Shown in pieces: positions 35,567-50,972 of a stretch of 64,000 bases of DNA. The translations under genes were made by a program, and so were the position numbers. The stretch covers positions 1-64,000 of the forward strand of contig RSEE01000060.1 in the NCBI GenBank assembly GCA_003971905.1. The letters are read 5' to 3'. This DNA comes from Moniliella sp. 'wahieum'. Lineage: Eukaryota > Basidiomycota > Moniliellomycetes > Moniliellales > Moniliellaceae. Under the pieces are notes generated by a model. That model was not told where the DNA came from. It searched no databases and was given only the letters and a program-made list of their open reading frames with translations. The number at the start of each line of letters is the position of its first letter. Position 1 is the first letter of the stretch.

Positions 35567-36440
35567 TGTTACGGGTTGTGGCGGACCCGAGATGGTCTGA
35601 TCCAAGCTAAGGCCCGCCTGCTCCACACATGCCCAGTAGAGCGTGCTCCGCAAGCCAACCAAGTGCGATGATGGTTGGCTAAATTAGGTGCGGTGGCTCG
35701 AGGGGCCCACGCATCCGCGTGACAATAGTCGCCCCCCGCCCAAGTTCAAGTCGACTGACCTAAATAGGGCCCCCCGAGCTTCCAGTGCCGTTGCGACGAC
35801 TGTCGCCCCGTCCCCGTTCCCTTTTCCCTTCTCGGTCGCACCAGCGGCGACCAACCCCGCTTCTGACGTGTCCTCCTTTCTATACCCCCTCTTGTATCCA
35901 TTTCCCCTTTGATCTTGCCTGTACCCCTAGTTGATGGGGATCTTTTCCCCCACCTTCCATTCTCGTCTCCACTCTCGTCTACCCTCCACTCTCGTCCTTT
36001 CCCGCCTATCCTGTCCGACTCCTGCCGTTTTCCAGCCAATTGATCCAGTACAGGCAGCCTGCTCTTGTTAGCTCTCGACTCCTCCTCCGACCTCGTCCTC
36101 CAGCAATGCCGGTCAGTCCAGTCGCGCGAGCCCTCCTCTGGCCGCGTCGATTTCCAGTCCCTATCCGGTCCCAGTTGAGGCAGTGTTTGACCGCCGCTGC
36201 CTCATCCCATCCCTATTAAGTCATGGAGGCTTCAGACACGTTACTACGGCCCAAACCGGCGCAGACGCAGCCTTCCCACACGTGCAGCCGCCCCACCAAA
36301 GGCCTCTCCTCGTCCCTAGCTCCGCTCGGATTCACCAACTAGCCCAAGTGCGAAACTACCGTGAGTCGACCTACCGTCGCCTAAGGGAACGTACCCCCAA
36401 AACCCTGGGCGTGCCCCCTGGCGGGGCCCGCCCCGTGACA
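35567..36440 (+). mobile_element. LTR copy B of the TGTYACRGG family
   Basis: 874 bp with inverted termini TGTTACGGG and CCCCGTGACA. Closely colinear with copy C (53562-54434, opposite strand) and less so with copy A. No clear target duplication. Its right end abuts a chromodomain remnant of a Ty3/gypsy element, so it is either a nested solo LTR or the 5' LTR of an internally deleted element. Confidence 0.8.
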
Positions 36441-36441
36441 G

Positions 36442-36693
36442 TCAGGAGGCCAACCGTGTCGGGGAGATCCTCGTCAGTCGACGCGATGGACGGGCCTACT
36501 CCTACTTCGTGTGTTGGACAGGTTTCCCTGTCAGCCACAACGAGTGGATTCCAACGTCGGAGCTCAGCCATCGAGCCCCACAGCTGTGGTTGCTTTCCAT
36601 CGTGACCGCCCAGATGCCCCTTGCCCCACGGTGCGCCGTCGGCAGGTGGACAAGTAGTACCTACGATCAGTCACGAAGCTTAGTAGGGAGGTA
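36442..36693 (+). pseudogene. Chromodomain remnant of a Ty3/gypsy (chromovirus) integrase
   Basis: One frame reads QEANRVGEILVSRRDGRAYS followed by YFVCWTGFPVSHNEWIPTSEL. This is the C-terminal chromodomain of chromovirus integrases (aromatic cage region Y-F-V-x-W and the N-E-W-I/E-P strand). It is followed by a purine-rich tract (GTAGGGAGG) and then TGTCACGGGG, the usual polypurine tract and 3' LTR order. Everything upstream in gag and pol is missing. Confidence 0.75.
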
Positions 36694-37304
36694 ATGTCAC
36701 GGGGTGACGACTAAGCCGCCTCCCACACCACCTCCACTTCCTTATCGTCGCTACCGCTTCTCGGCTTCTTTCCCTATCGTGACTCGGATTCTCTTCCTAT
36801 CTACAAAACCCACAGGAATCATCGTTTCTCTGATCCGCTCGCGCTCGTCTAAAATCCAAAACACACCCATCATTTGTTTTCGACTCAGTTTCTCGCCTCG
36901 TTTCTCACCTCGGCTCCACTTTGCCCTTGGCCCTCGCCTGGTCTCATGCCTCGTCCCTCTCGCGTTTGGTTCCCATCTCCCCTTTGCCTCGTTTCCCCTT
37001 TTACACTATAGGCCTCTTGGACTCCCCTTGTTCCCCTTCTCTTCTATAAATAAATTTGCCTGTTCTTAGATCCAATACTGATGGCCCACGCCGCCGACCA
37101 TTATTTCCACTTCACCCTTCCTCTAGGCACTCCACTTCTAGAAGAACACCTTTCGATCAGCTCCCTCGCCCTCTCCCTCGCCCATCGGAGCTCCCCGCTT
37201 TCCCATCCGGCCCCTACACACGCAACCTCTGCTCGCAGATCACTGCACACAGGCTCTGCTCAACGTACAGCAAAGCTAACTATTGCTCCCAGATTATGGT
37301 GACA
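36694..37304 (+). mobile_element. Putative 3' LTR of the chromovirus remnant
   Basis: Begins TGTCACGGGG directly after a polypurine tract and ends GTGACA at 37304, so the termini are inverted repeats. Inside, a TATAAATAAA at 37045-37054 could be the LTR promoter or poly(A) signal. Apart from the termini it does not resemble copies A-C, so it belongs to another LTR type. The right end is inferred from the terminal motif only. Confidence 0.5.
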
Positions 37305-37583
37305 GACCCCCAAGGATGCCTTTTTGTAATCCCCAGTGCCGCTGTGTGTCCGACGTGGAAGACTTGCATTATTACCGATACGCACACGATAGCAAGTCCT
37401 GTTAGCCAGCACCTCTGTCTGTTTTCTGGAGAGGCAACAGAAGAGGTGTAAAGAACCACGGATGTATATAAGGAATGGGAAACGCAGCAAAATCAGACGT
37501 ACTTGTTGTCGGAAATGTCTTTCTCCCCTCGTTGGCATGTATTGCAGCAATAAGGCACCCATAGGTGCCGGAAGCAACACAAC

Positions 37584-37814
37584 TCACCAAGGTCCAACCC
37601 GACCCCAATCAGGGCCTGTGTTGATACTGTGACTGACTTGCCCAGTTGGGGCGCACTTCCCGAACCACTGAGCTCCGATGCTCCGCGGACCCCGAAGGTT
37701 GATGTGGCGTGCGTTTGGCCACGTCGTATACAAGCCACTGGCAGCCATCAGTGAGTACATGAGCAGCTTTCTCCGGCAGTACTCTTCGTACACCCAACCA
37801 CCACCACCACCCAT
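37584..37814 (-). CDS. Small ORF with a TATA box, function unknown
   Basis: From the ATG at 37814 it reads MGGGGGWVYEEYCRRKLLMY, SLMAASGLYTTWPNARHINL, RGPRSIGAQWFGKC. The short basic N-terminus followed by a hydrophobic helix resembles small mitochondrial membrane proteins, but I recognise no family. A TATTTATAG element lies on the minus strand near 37915, about 100 bp upstream. A donor-like TTG|GTGAGT near the end of the frame suggests a further exon. Low confidence. Confidence 0.25.
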   Translation of the reverse strand: MGGGGGWVYEEYCRRKLLMYSLMAASGLYTTWPNARHINLRGPRSIGAQWFGKCAPTGQVSHSINTGPDWGRVGPW

Positions 37815-38047
37815 CTCTCGCAAGCCAGTGGTGGCCTACGCTGCTGTCCTAATACACCTCAGCCGCCATTGCAGTCTCTGTGGCCGGGTGAATGAGGAGG
37901 GACGTGGCTACGCCTATAAATAGTAGGCTCTTGATTGGTCGAGGAACGCCACATGCTGGATGTGGACGCCTCAATTGAGGGAGAAGACATCTGTTGAACG
38001 TTTAAGCTAAACGCTGAAATTAAAAGCCACCATGGTGCCCGATGTTC

Positions 38048-38083
38048 GATGACCGATGACCGATGACCGATGACCGATGATGG
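38048..38083. repeat. GATGACC heptamer array
   Basis: About five units of GATGACC (four exact) just upstream of the methyltransferase gene. Heptameric like the other arrays but the six-base core (CGATGA) is not a palindrome. Confidence 0.8.
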
Positions 38084-38253
38084 GACAGGCGATCGGTGAC
38101 CCCCGCAATTTCTTTGCACCGATCTCTTGCCTCCTCTCTCTGTTCGTATCCTGGTCCTGTTTTTTGGTGGCACACCGACAAGCCAACCACGACCCGGCCG
38201 TTTGGAGCGAGCCCTGCCCCCGGCCAAGGTTCAACAGGGGTGTCCCAGCCGCG

Positions 38254-39213
38254 ATGTCCAGCTCCAGCTCCAGCTCAAGCACCCGTGCAGCCCCCGCGCC
38301 GCGCACCGCGTCCGCGTCGTTGGTCAAGCGGCTGGAGCGGGATACGAAGCGCAACTGGGACGTGTTCTACAAGCAGAACGAGACGCGTTTCTACAAGGAC
38401 CGGCACTGGCAAGACCACGAGTTTGGAGCGTTGGAGTGCGCTTCTGCCGCTGTGGCCGGGGACGAGGCGACCTCGGCGGCGGGGGACGAGTTTGGTGTGC
38501 TGCCCGCCGATGCTCCTTTGGTCCATCCGGTCCTGTTGGAGCTCGGGTGCGGGGTGGGCAACGCCCTGTTCCCGCTTCTCAGCCGCTACCCTACGCTTAC
38601 TGCCCACTGCTGCGACTTTTCCCCGCGAGCGATCGCGTTTGTGCAGCAGCACGCGCAGTACGACCCGCACCGAGTGCACGCGTTCGTATGGGACTTGACC
38701 GCTGGTCCGCCCCACTCGTTGGCCGAGCAAGTCCGCAGCGACCTGCGTGCCGGCTCTGGGTCGGACGAGCTGCCGGTTATCGGCACGCCCACCGTAATCA
38801 ACATGATTTTCGTCTTGTCGGCCATCCCGCCCACGGAGCAGGCAGCGGTCCTGAAGCGGATTGTGACCTGCTTTGACCCGGCGGTAGGTGGCGTGGTGCG
38901 GTTCAGGGACTATGCCGAGGGCGACCTGGCGCAGACGCGGTACGACAGCAAGGACGCCAAGAGTCCCACGTACTATGAGCCTGCCCGGCTCGACCCCAGT
39001 CTGCCGTACTACCGTCGTGGTGCCGATGGCACGCTTGCCTACTTTTTCCGCCCGGACCACCTGGCTGCCTTGGCCGCCGCAGCCGGGCTCCAAGGCCCCC
39101 CTCCAACGATCCAGGAACGCACCGTCGTCAATCGCAAACAGCAATCTACCATGCACCGCCGTTTTATTCAGGCCCAATGGACCTTCCCTCCGCAACCCCC
39201 AAGCAGCAGCTGA
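38254..39213 (+). CDS. tRNA m3C-type methyltransferase (METTL2/6/8, Abp140 family)
   Basis: SAM-dependent methyltransferase; the family methylates C32 of tRNA-Thr/Ser or related RNAs. After a Ser-rich start it has KRNWDVFYKQNETRFYKDRH and W, the SAM-binding motif LLELGCGVGNALFPLLSRYP, CDFSPRAIAFVQQHAQYD, AFVWDLTAG, INMIFVLSAIPP, VVRFRDYAEGDLAQTRYDSK, YYRRGADGTLAYFFRPDHLA and ERTVVNRKQQSTMHRRFIQA. The block order and the DYAEGDLAQ motif are those of the METTL2/6/8 group. 319 residues in one uninterrupted frame. I chose the ATG at 38254, although the frame extends upstream to 38077. Convergent with the PUF gene. Confidence 0.9.
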   Translation: MSSSSSSSSTRAAPAPRTASASLVKRLERDTKRNWDVFYKQNETRFYKDRHWQDHEFGALECASAAVAGDEATSAAGDEFGVLPADAPLVHPVLLELGCGVGNALFPLLSRYPTLTAHCCDFSPRAIAFVQQHAQYDPHRVHAFVWDLTAGPPHSLAEQVRSDLRAGSGSDELPVIGTPTVINMIFVLSAIPPTEQAAVLKRIVTCFDPAVGGVVRFRDYAEGDLAQTRYDSKDAKSPTYYEPARLDPSLPYYRRGADGTLAYFFRPDHLAALAAAAGLQGPPPTIQERTVVNRKQQSTMHRRFIQAQWTFPPQPPSSS

Positions 39214-39312
39214 TCCTCCGCCTCGGCTCCACTAGCTTACAGCGCACCGCCTATTAAAAGCATCATCGACTTGCTCATCGCAGTCTCTCCCGGTGAAGCC
39301 ACGGGAGATTCA

Positions 39313-42927
<3,615 letters not shown>

Positions 42928-43107
42928 GCCGAGCGGGTGGCGGGGCGAAGAAGGGCGGCGGCGGATGGGCGACGGGCGGCCCAAGCGCAGCTGGGCGTGT
43001 GCGTCGGCTGGGCGGGGCAGTGAATGGGCGGCTGCCGGCTGCTCTGTGCAAGCGATGGAGAGCGAACTCCGTGGGCCCTATCCTCTCAGACGTGTTTTAA
43101 GAGCGCA

Positions 43108-43118
43108 CATATATATTT
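43108..43118 (-). promoter_or_regulatory. TATA box of the PUF gene
   Basis: AAATATATATG on the minus strand, about 180 bp upstream of the chosen start. It stands alone in GC-rich DNA. Confidence 0.5.
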
Positions 43119-44582
43119 ACTCGCCGCTCACGCGCTCAGCGCTCAGCTGTGGCTGTTGGCAGACGGTGCGGCCAAGCCACTGGGCGTGCACCACAGCTAG
43201 CCCACATATGCCACCTGTGTCCCACGCAGCGGAGGCGGATCCAGCGGATGCAGCCCATCCTCCAGCTTGTCCGCCTCATCCTTCCCATCCAGCTCGTCCG
43301 CTCGCTCGCAGCATCGAAGCACATCGAAGGACTGTCGTGAGAGGCTACTCATGGCAGCGGCGGGGCTCCATCCGTCACTTGCCCGGTACCACGACGAACA
43401 GTATGTGATGCCATGCCCCTGCATCACACATCAGGCATCCTCGCTTGTGGCAATGTGACATGTGACATGTGGCAGCGACCCTTGTACCAAGCTGTACCTA
43501 GGAAAGCTCTCTTCTTCTTTTTCAGAGCGCCATCGAGCCGGCGAGTCTGCTAGTCCCACACGCCGCCATCCTGACATCGACACAGAAGAGCTTAATCGAT
43601 AATCGAGGTGTCAGCTTCCACTACGACCGCGTGATTACAACTGGTCAAGCTGGTCAAGGAGCTGGTCAAGAAGCTGGTCAAACTGCTGCAAACGCTTCTT
43701 CAAGCTTCCAAAGTGCTTTCAGGGAGAAATGAATAGTGGAATATCTCCTGCGATAAACGCCTCTTTCGACCCTCCCTGAGGCCTTAGGCCTTAGGCGTAG
43801 GCGTTATCGATTGCTCGATTCTCGCATCTGCCTACTGTCCTCGGCAACCTCCTGCTGGAATCTCAGTCTGAGATCTGAGACGCCGCTCCTTCTAGTGTGG
43901 CAGTCAGATCTCAGAACGAGTGGCAACAGTCTCAGATTCCACCAATCAAAGACGAAGTAAACTTTAGAACAAGTAACTAGTAAGTAGTAACTTTAGAATT
44001 TTACCGGAAGCGCGGGCCTTGCACTGTTCAAGCTCGGACTAGCTAAGACGCCCGCTCCGTCTCGGCCGCTCGCCGACGTTTCAAGCTACCCATATCAAGA
44101 CCAATGTACCCAGCACTTGTACCCAGGACGAGGCGGTCCCGTTCCGCCTTTTTCCGCTATTTCCTGTTGCGCTTCCAGCCGGCTGCCTTCCCCCTGATTG
44201 CATCCACACCACCTCTTCCCCTGCCTTGCTTGCCTGCCGCTACCACAGCACTCGTCAGCGTTTTCTCCCTCTACTACTCAATTCAACACTCAGTCTTGAG
44301 TCAGCTCAGGTACTCAGCCTGTAAGCACCTGCCTTATGGGGACCAGCTTCACGAATCAAGATCATCATCAAGGAGGATCCGGTAGGTACCCGCCCTTGCG
44401 CCCTCCGGCAAAGGGGAAACCAAAGCGAGCACCACGCTGTTGCTCCTGTCACTCAGCCTTATAGGACAAACGATTGCCACATGGTGCATAGCCCAAAGTT
44501 CCCAGCGAATCCCATTGGTCCGGTAGACACGCGCAAAGAAAACATGTGGAATGGAATTGCGGCCCCAGGGCAAAGCCAAGGC
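43119..44582. other. Intergenic region
   Basis: No supportable gene. Contains ACATGTG repeats at 43453-43472, CTGGTCAAG direct repeats at 43640-43685, several AGATCTGAG-type motifs (43865-43935), and the 3' flank of actin. Confidence 0.4.
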
Positions 44583-45775
<1,193 letters not shown>

Positions 45776-46600
45776 CGTGCCTTGCTGAGGGGGTCGGGGG
45801 GGGGGCAGGGGTGGTGGGAAGAAGAGAGGCGGGACGGGAGATGGAACAGCTGGGCTGGCTTTGCCTTGGCTTGGATTCGAGGCGCCGTTTGGGTTTGCGC
45901 AGGGGCAGCCAGCCCCCGCATGGTGCCGCACCGCAGGCGCTGCAGGGGGGCAGTGTTGCGCGCCACACCCGCGGCGCGACACTGGCGCTGCGCTGGAGCA
46001 GCCAGCGGGGGGCGGCTGGGCGGCGGCGTGCATCGGCGCCGTCATGCATCAGCGCATCCGCAGGCATAGCCTAAGCGCTAAGCGCATAAGCCCACTCGTG
46101 CCAGGGCGAGCGCAGGGGGGCACTGCAGGGGGGCAGTGCTACGTGGCCCCCGCTGCGTATGACGTGGATGACGCGCTGACGTAAGGAGCCTACCTATGCC
46201 TGCGCCGTCTGGCCAGCCCACTGACGGCATCACTAGTCACTAGTCACTGGTCACTGCCAGCCCCTGGCCAGCCCCGTATTCGACACGGACGAGGATCACC
46301 GATTCGATGAGGCCCATCCCGCATCACCCATTGCACCAGCCGTTGCAGCCAGGTCAAGCTCTCTTGAACGTTTCAGCCACACGAACCGAGCGAGCGCACA
46401 GGTTGCGTCTGTGCACGGCCGGAATACCTTACCTAATCCAACGACTTCTTCCGACTTCGACCCATTTCCCCTCCTTTCCCCCGTCTGGACGTGGTGCGGG
46501 AGCCGAGCGCGGCGGGCTTTAAGCACGCCTGCGGGCCCGTGCTGCGCCCTCTCCCCACCACACACGCCTCCTTCCCGCGCGCCCCCGCCCTCCTCCCAGC
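45776..46600. other. Divergent promoter region between actin and Cyp40
   Basis: C/T-rich leader before Cyp40 (46540-46600), GC-rich actin leader on the other side, and an ACTAGTC heptamer array at 46231-46257. No gene seen. Confidence 0.45.
46231..46257. repeat. ACTAGTC heptamer array
   Basis: Two exact copies of the palindrome ACTAGT plus C and a third copy with one change (ACTGGTC). Confidence 0.8.
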
Positions 46601-47846
46601 ATGTCCACCGCACCCACCCTGCCCGAGCCGGCGCCCGGCAACCCGATTGTCTTCTCGATGTCACGCTCGACGGCAGCAAGAGCCAAGCGCATCGTGCTCG
46701 AGCTCTTCAAACAACGCCCAAGACGGCCGAGAACTTCCGTGCACTAACGACGGGCGAAAAGGGCAATGCGACCACCGGCCAACCGCTATGCTTCAAGAGT
46801 TCTACCTTCCACCGTGTCATCCCCAAGTTCATGATCCAAGGTGGCGACTTTACCCGCGGAAACGGCACGGGCGGCGAGTCGATTTACGGTGCCAAGTTTG
46901 AGGATGAGAATCTCGAAGGGAAGCACGACCAGCCGTTTTTGCTTTCGATGGCCAATGCCGGACCCAACACCAACGGCAGCCAGTTCTTCATCACCACGGC
47001 CACGGCCAGCCATCTGAACGGCAAGCATGTTGTCTTTGGTCGTGTCTTGTCAGGCAAGAATGTGGTTCGGCAGATTGAGCACACACCGACTGGCGCCAAC
47101 GACACGCCCGTGCAGCCCGTGACGATTGTGGACTCTGGAGAGCTGTCGCCTGCGACGTGGAAGGAAGAGACCAAGCAAGATGTGCTGGACAAGTTCCCTG
47201 ACTACCCGGAAGACTATGGCAGTGAGCTCTTGGAAGAAGACGTATGTATCGCATCTACTACTACCCTCTGGGAATTTTGTGCTGACCCTGTAGGATAGCC
47301 CCACAAGGCCTTGGATGCTGCTGAAGAGATCAAGGCGCACGGTACGACCTTCTTCAAGGCTGGCGATTACCCAAGGCCCTAGCGCAATGGCAAAAGGCTG
47401 TGCGCTACGTGCTAGTGCACCCTGTCACGCCCGAAAGCCACCCGAGGCTGAGGCGATTGAAAAACGGAGGAACGACATGTTTACCTCGCTGCAGCTCAAC
47501 ATTGCCCTTGCTGCCCTCAAGGTGACACCTACTTCGAGTGCGATGCAGAACGTGGCTATCAAGGAGGCCAACTCGATCCTGGCTCGGACCGAGGCTGTTT
47601 CGCTGCTCGATGCGCCCCAAGACAAGCTTCCGGACACCAAGGGATCGATTGCCAAGGCATTTTACCGCCGTGCGATGGCCTACAGCGCGGGCAAGCGTTA
47701 CGAAGATGCATTGAAGGACCTTGGACTCTGCCCTGCACTTTGCCCCCACGGACCAGGGGATCAAGAATGAGCGAAGGGCGGTGGCTAGCAAGATGGACCA
47801 GCGCCGCAAGGCCGAACGCGCAGCATACAGCAAAATGTTCAAGTAA
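46601..47846 (+). CDS. CPR6: Cyclophilin-40 (Cpr6-like peptidyl-prolyl isomerase with TPR)
   Basis: Hsp90 co-chaperone. An N-terminal cyclophilin domain ([81 protein letters not shown]) carries the catalytic Arg in [11 protein letters not shown]. At the cyclosporin-binding Trp position there is His ([11 protein letters not shown]), as in other Cyp40 proteins. A 52-nt intron (47242-47293) separates YGSELLEED from the linker. The TPR half follows: [56 protein letters not shown], ending AAYSKMFK at 47846. Start at the ATG at 46601. Frame breaks occur near 46656, 46705, 47300, 47370 and 47725. Confidence 0.92.
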
Positions 47847-48015
47847 CCTGCTACCACCATCCTTGGGTGGGAACCTCATCGGTCTGTCTGTACCCCCTTG
47901 CAATGCATATACAAGCCATGGGGTCTATGTTCCCTTCCATAGTTGACTCCCAGGCAACTTCAAAACCGGACCGCTGATTAATTTTTGAGCGCGAAGAGGT
48001 GGAGTCAGAACGAAG

Positions 48016-49419
48016 CTACTCAGATGGAGGTGCTCCAGGGCACGCGGTGAACCGGCTCCCCTGCGCCTGCCACGGGAGCGGTGGCGGCTGTGTCTGCGCT
48101 TGCGCCGGTGCCTGCGCCTCCCCCTGCGACGGACGCTCAAGGCGGACGTCTACCGGCCATCCCCGCAGATCCTTGCCATTCAACATGCTGACAACCTTGT
48201 CGGCCCCCGCCTTGTCCGGCACCACCACCACTCCCATCCCGCCCCCATGCACATCCGCACGTACCGGCGGCACCCCCGTCGTCCGCACCATATCCTTCAG
48301 ATCTTTCCACCCCACCTCTGGCGCCAACTAGTTCACCTCGTCAGTTCGGGTCGGGAGCATGGCAGGCTAGAAGGGAAAAGAAAACATACGTTAGAAATCA
48401 ACACTGTCACCCCATCTCCCCCGGGGCGCCCATGGTGCCCGGGCGCGGGCGGGTGGAGAAGCGGCTAGCCTCCCGATCTTCTCGGACAAACACCCTGCGC
48501 CCAGCAAAGGTAGCTTCGTTCAGCTGATAGATGGCGCGTTGGCATCGTCCTGCGTCGCATACTCCACAATGCCACACCTTTGCTCTGACCATTGGGCAGA
48601 GTAAGGATATCGGCAAACAGGACGTTGCCCGCCGAGCGCATGAAATCCTTCAATTCGGTCCAGCGCACATTGTACGGCAGATTGCCACATACACACGATT
48701 CCTCTGCCGCTCCACATCGGGGCAGGGAAGCCTCCTGCTCCTGTTCCAGCTGCTAGCCCTGCTCCTGTTCCTGCTCCTGCTCCGACTCCTACTCCTACTC
48801 CTGCTCCTCCGCCCATGCTGCCGGTACTGCCTCCACCATAGGAAGCAGGAGGACCCACCGAGCCCGGGGGAGGCGGCTGCGCGTACCCGCCATACGGCGG
48901 GCGGTAGCTGTCGCGGTACGGTGGACGGTAGCTGTCGCGGTACGGTTCGCCATACGGCTCACGGTACTTGTCACGATACGTGTCGCGGTACGTGTCGCGG
49001 TACGGCTCGCGGTCGGGGTACGGAGGAGCGTCCCGTAGGTGGAGGGATCGATGCTGCACGGGTACGCGTACGAGGTGGGCGCGCCGCATAGTGGTTGGGC
49101 GGCTCGGCGTAGGGAGAGGCGGCAGCGGCCGCGGCACTGGCACTGGCAGGGGCAGCGGCAGCGCCAGTGGCGGGGCGGTGCGGGCGGGGTTGTACTCGTC
49201 CCGCGACGCGCGGAGGCTCGGAGACGAGGCACGGCGTGGCTCAGGCGAGTGGGAGCGGCGGTGGCCGGCGTAGTACTCGGCGCGCGGCGGCGGGTACGCG
49301 GGCGTGTCGGCCATGGCGGGCGGTGGGGGCGGACGGTGGAGGTGGTCAGAGGCCGCAGGCTGCCGATGGACGCTGGGCCGCTCCGAGCCGACAGGCTGGC
49401 TGATGAGGTCATCCATCAT
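48016..49419 (-). CDS. Two-RRM RNA-binding protein with an N-terminal Tyr-Arg-Asp repeat
   Basis: From MMDDLISQPVGS at 49419 the protein has a disordered N-terminus with an Arg/Ser segment (RRSHSPEPRRASSPSLRASR), then YRDTYRDTYRDKYREP-type repeats, then a Gly/Ala-rich run. RRM1 is VYVGNLPYNVRWTELKDFMR ... NGQSKGCGIVEYA ... FAGRRVFVREDREASR. A 62-nt intron (48328-48389) interrupts the RNP2 strand of RRM2 (VLISN|LAPEVGWKDLKDMVR). RRM2 continues GMGVVVVPDKAGADKVVSML and ends with a Gln/Pro tail at 48016. The layout resembles Gbp2/Hrb1 or SR-like mRNA export factors, but this cannot be pinned down. At least three frame breaks, including one inside VYVGNL. Confidence 0.8.
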
Positions 49420-50972
49420 CCACCCGCTTGGCGTGGAAGAGGAATTGGAAGGATTAGGTAAGCCAATACTGCAAATTCAATATTTACTCTTGGTCGAACG
49501 GATTGGAGCGGGGAGCGCATCGATTTTTTGACAGTTTGGCTGGACCGAAGAGCCCATGATCGCATGATCGGAATGGGTGGATCATGTATACTCCTTCTCC
49601 TCCCATCCAGACCCCCCACATCCATCCACCTCCCATTCCCCATACACACAGCACCCTCACAGCAGGACCCACCGTGCTCGTTGCCATCGATTCCAGAGCT
49701 TACATTGTGCCATGTGCATCCACACAGAGTGCATGTTGGCGTTTTACCGCGGTTACGCCCCTCCGGTTGGAGAACAGGCCTCCCACATGTAAGCGAACTT
49801 GCACAGCAACCTTTGCAAAAGAGGAACACGCGTGTGAAAACTCATGCACTGGATCTGGGCCAGAAACCTCATGCCTTGCACAACGGCTCCTGGGAATGAG
49901 AAAAAGGTGTGCATTCTGGGAGAAAGGAAAGGCTCCCATATGACAACTGAAGCGAAAGGTGGAAATTGGGAAAATGGCAGCCACTCATCGCTTTGTTCGT
50001 GGTTGGACACCTGTCTGTCCCTGTCGCCGCCGCCCCAAATGCGGGGGTCCAACTATCACTGTGTGGATGGCTCATTCATGTGGGTCTTTCTTCACCCCCG
50101 GCAACATATTGACGGAAAACATGCCCATCATTTTATAGATCTTGGTCAGCCTGGTCCCAGGCACTTTTGTGGCCCCATACTATATTCATCCACACATCGT
50201 ATCTCGCTAAAAACATGTTCGCCAACACGATGTGTACGCAGGCGGGCGCCCTCATCTCCATCCACTAACGAGTAGTATTCTGGGAGGTCCTCGCACCGAC
50301 CCTGATTCCCTTCAAGTGCATTCGCATTTTGCCTTGGGCCTGACCATGCCTCAAAACACCCTCATCGTCTCAACAATGGCTGTTCTACTGAGTGCGTTCT
50401 ATTGACAACCACGTCTATAGACGATTCCGAAGAGACTTGATACACAAAATGAAGGGCACAATTAGAAGTAACGCATAACTGACCTCATCATGTAACCTCA
50501 AGCATCATCTGCATCGCCCACAGCACCATGGGCCATGCATGTAGGTGCACATACGATGTGCGGGAATCTCGCCCCCATGTCTCGAGACGAATACAGAGGT
50601 TGAACATGCATGGCCACGCATTCAGTCCTGGGTATGGTAGCCACAGGTCATTAATATGTCGTGGCATATCAGTACGCGCGCCCACAGAGTGTACGCGGAG
50701 GTAGGACCATATAAGACCAGTACCAAGCGTAAGGCCCATGCGAGAAAACTAAAAGCGAGCAGATGGAATTCGATACTGGCAGGTCCGTGCACCCTGGGCG
50801 CGGGGGTTGTGTTCTGCGTCCAGTGAGGGCTGCGTCATAGAATGCACAGCGCGGGTTGCCCACGGGGGCAGTGGCAATTACCGGGCTTGGGCAGTTCGCG
50901 ATTATGTTGGCTTTTCGCTAACCGATAAGTGCGACCCCATCCCCTCGAGGCCCAACTTGGTTTCGTCCCACC
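49420..50972. other. Intergenic region, about 1.5 kb
   Basis: No supportable gene. Lower GC than the genes; short frames without motifs. Confidence 0.4.
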
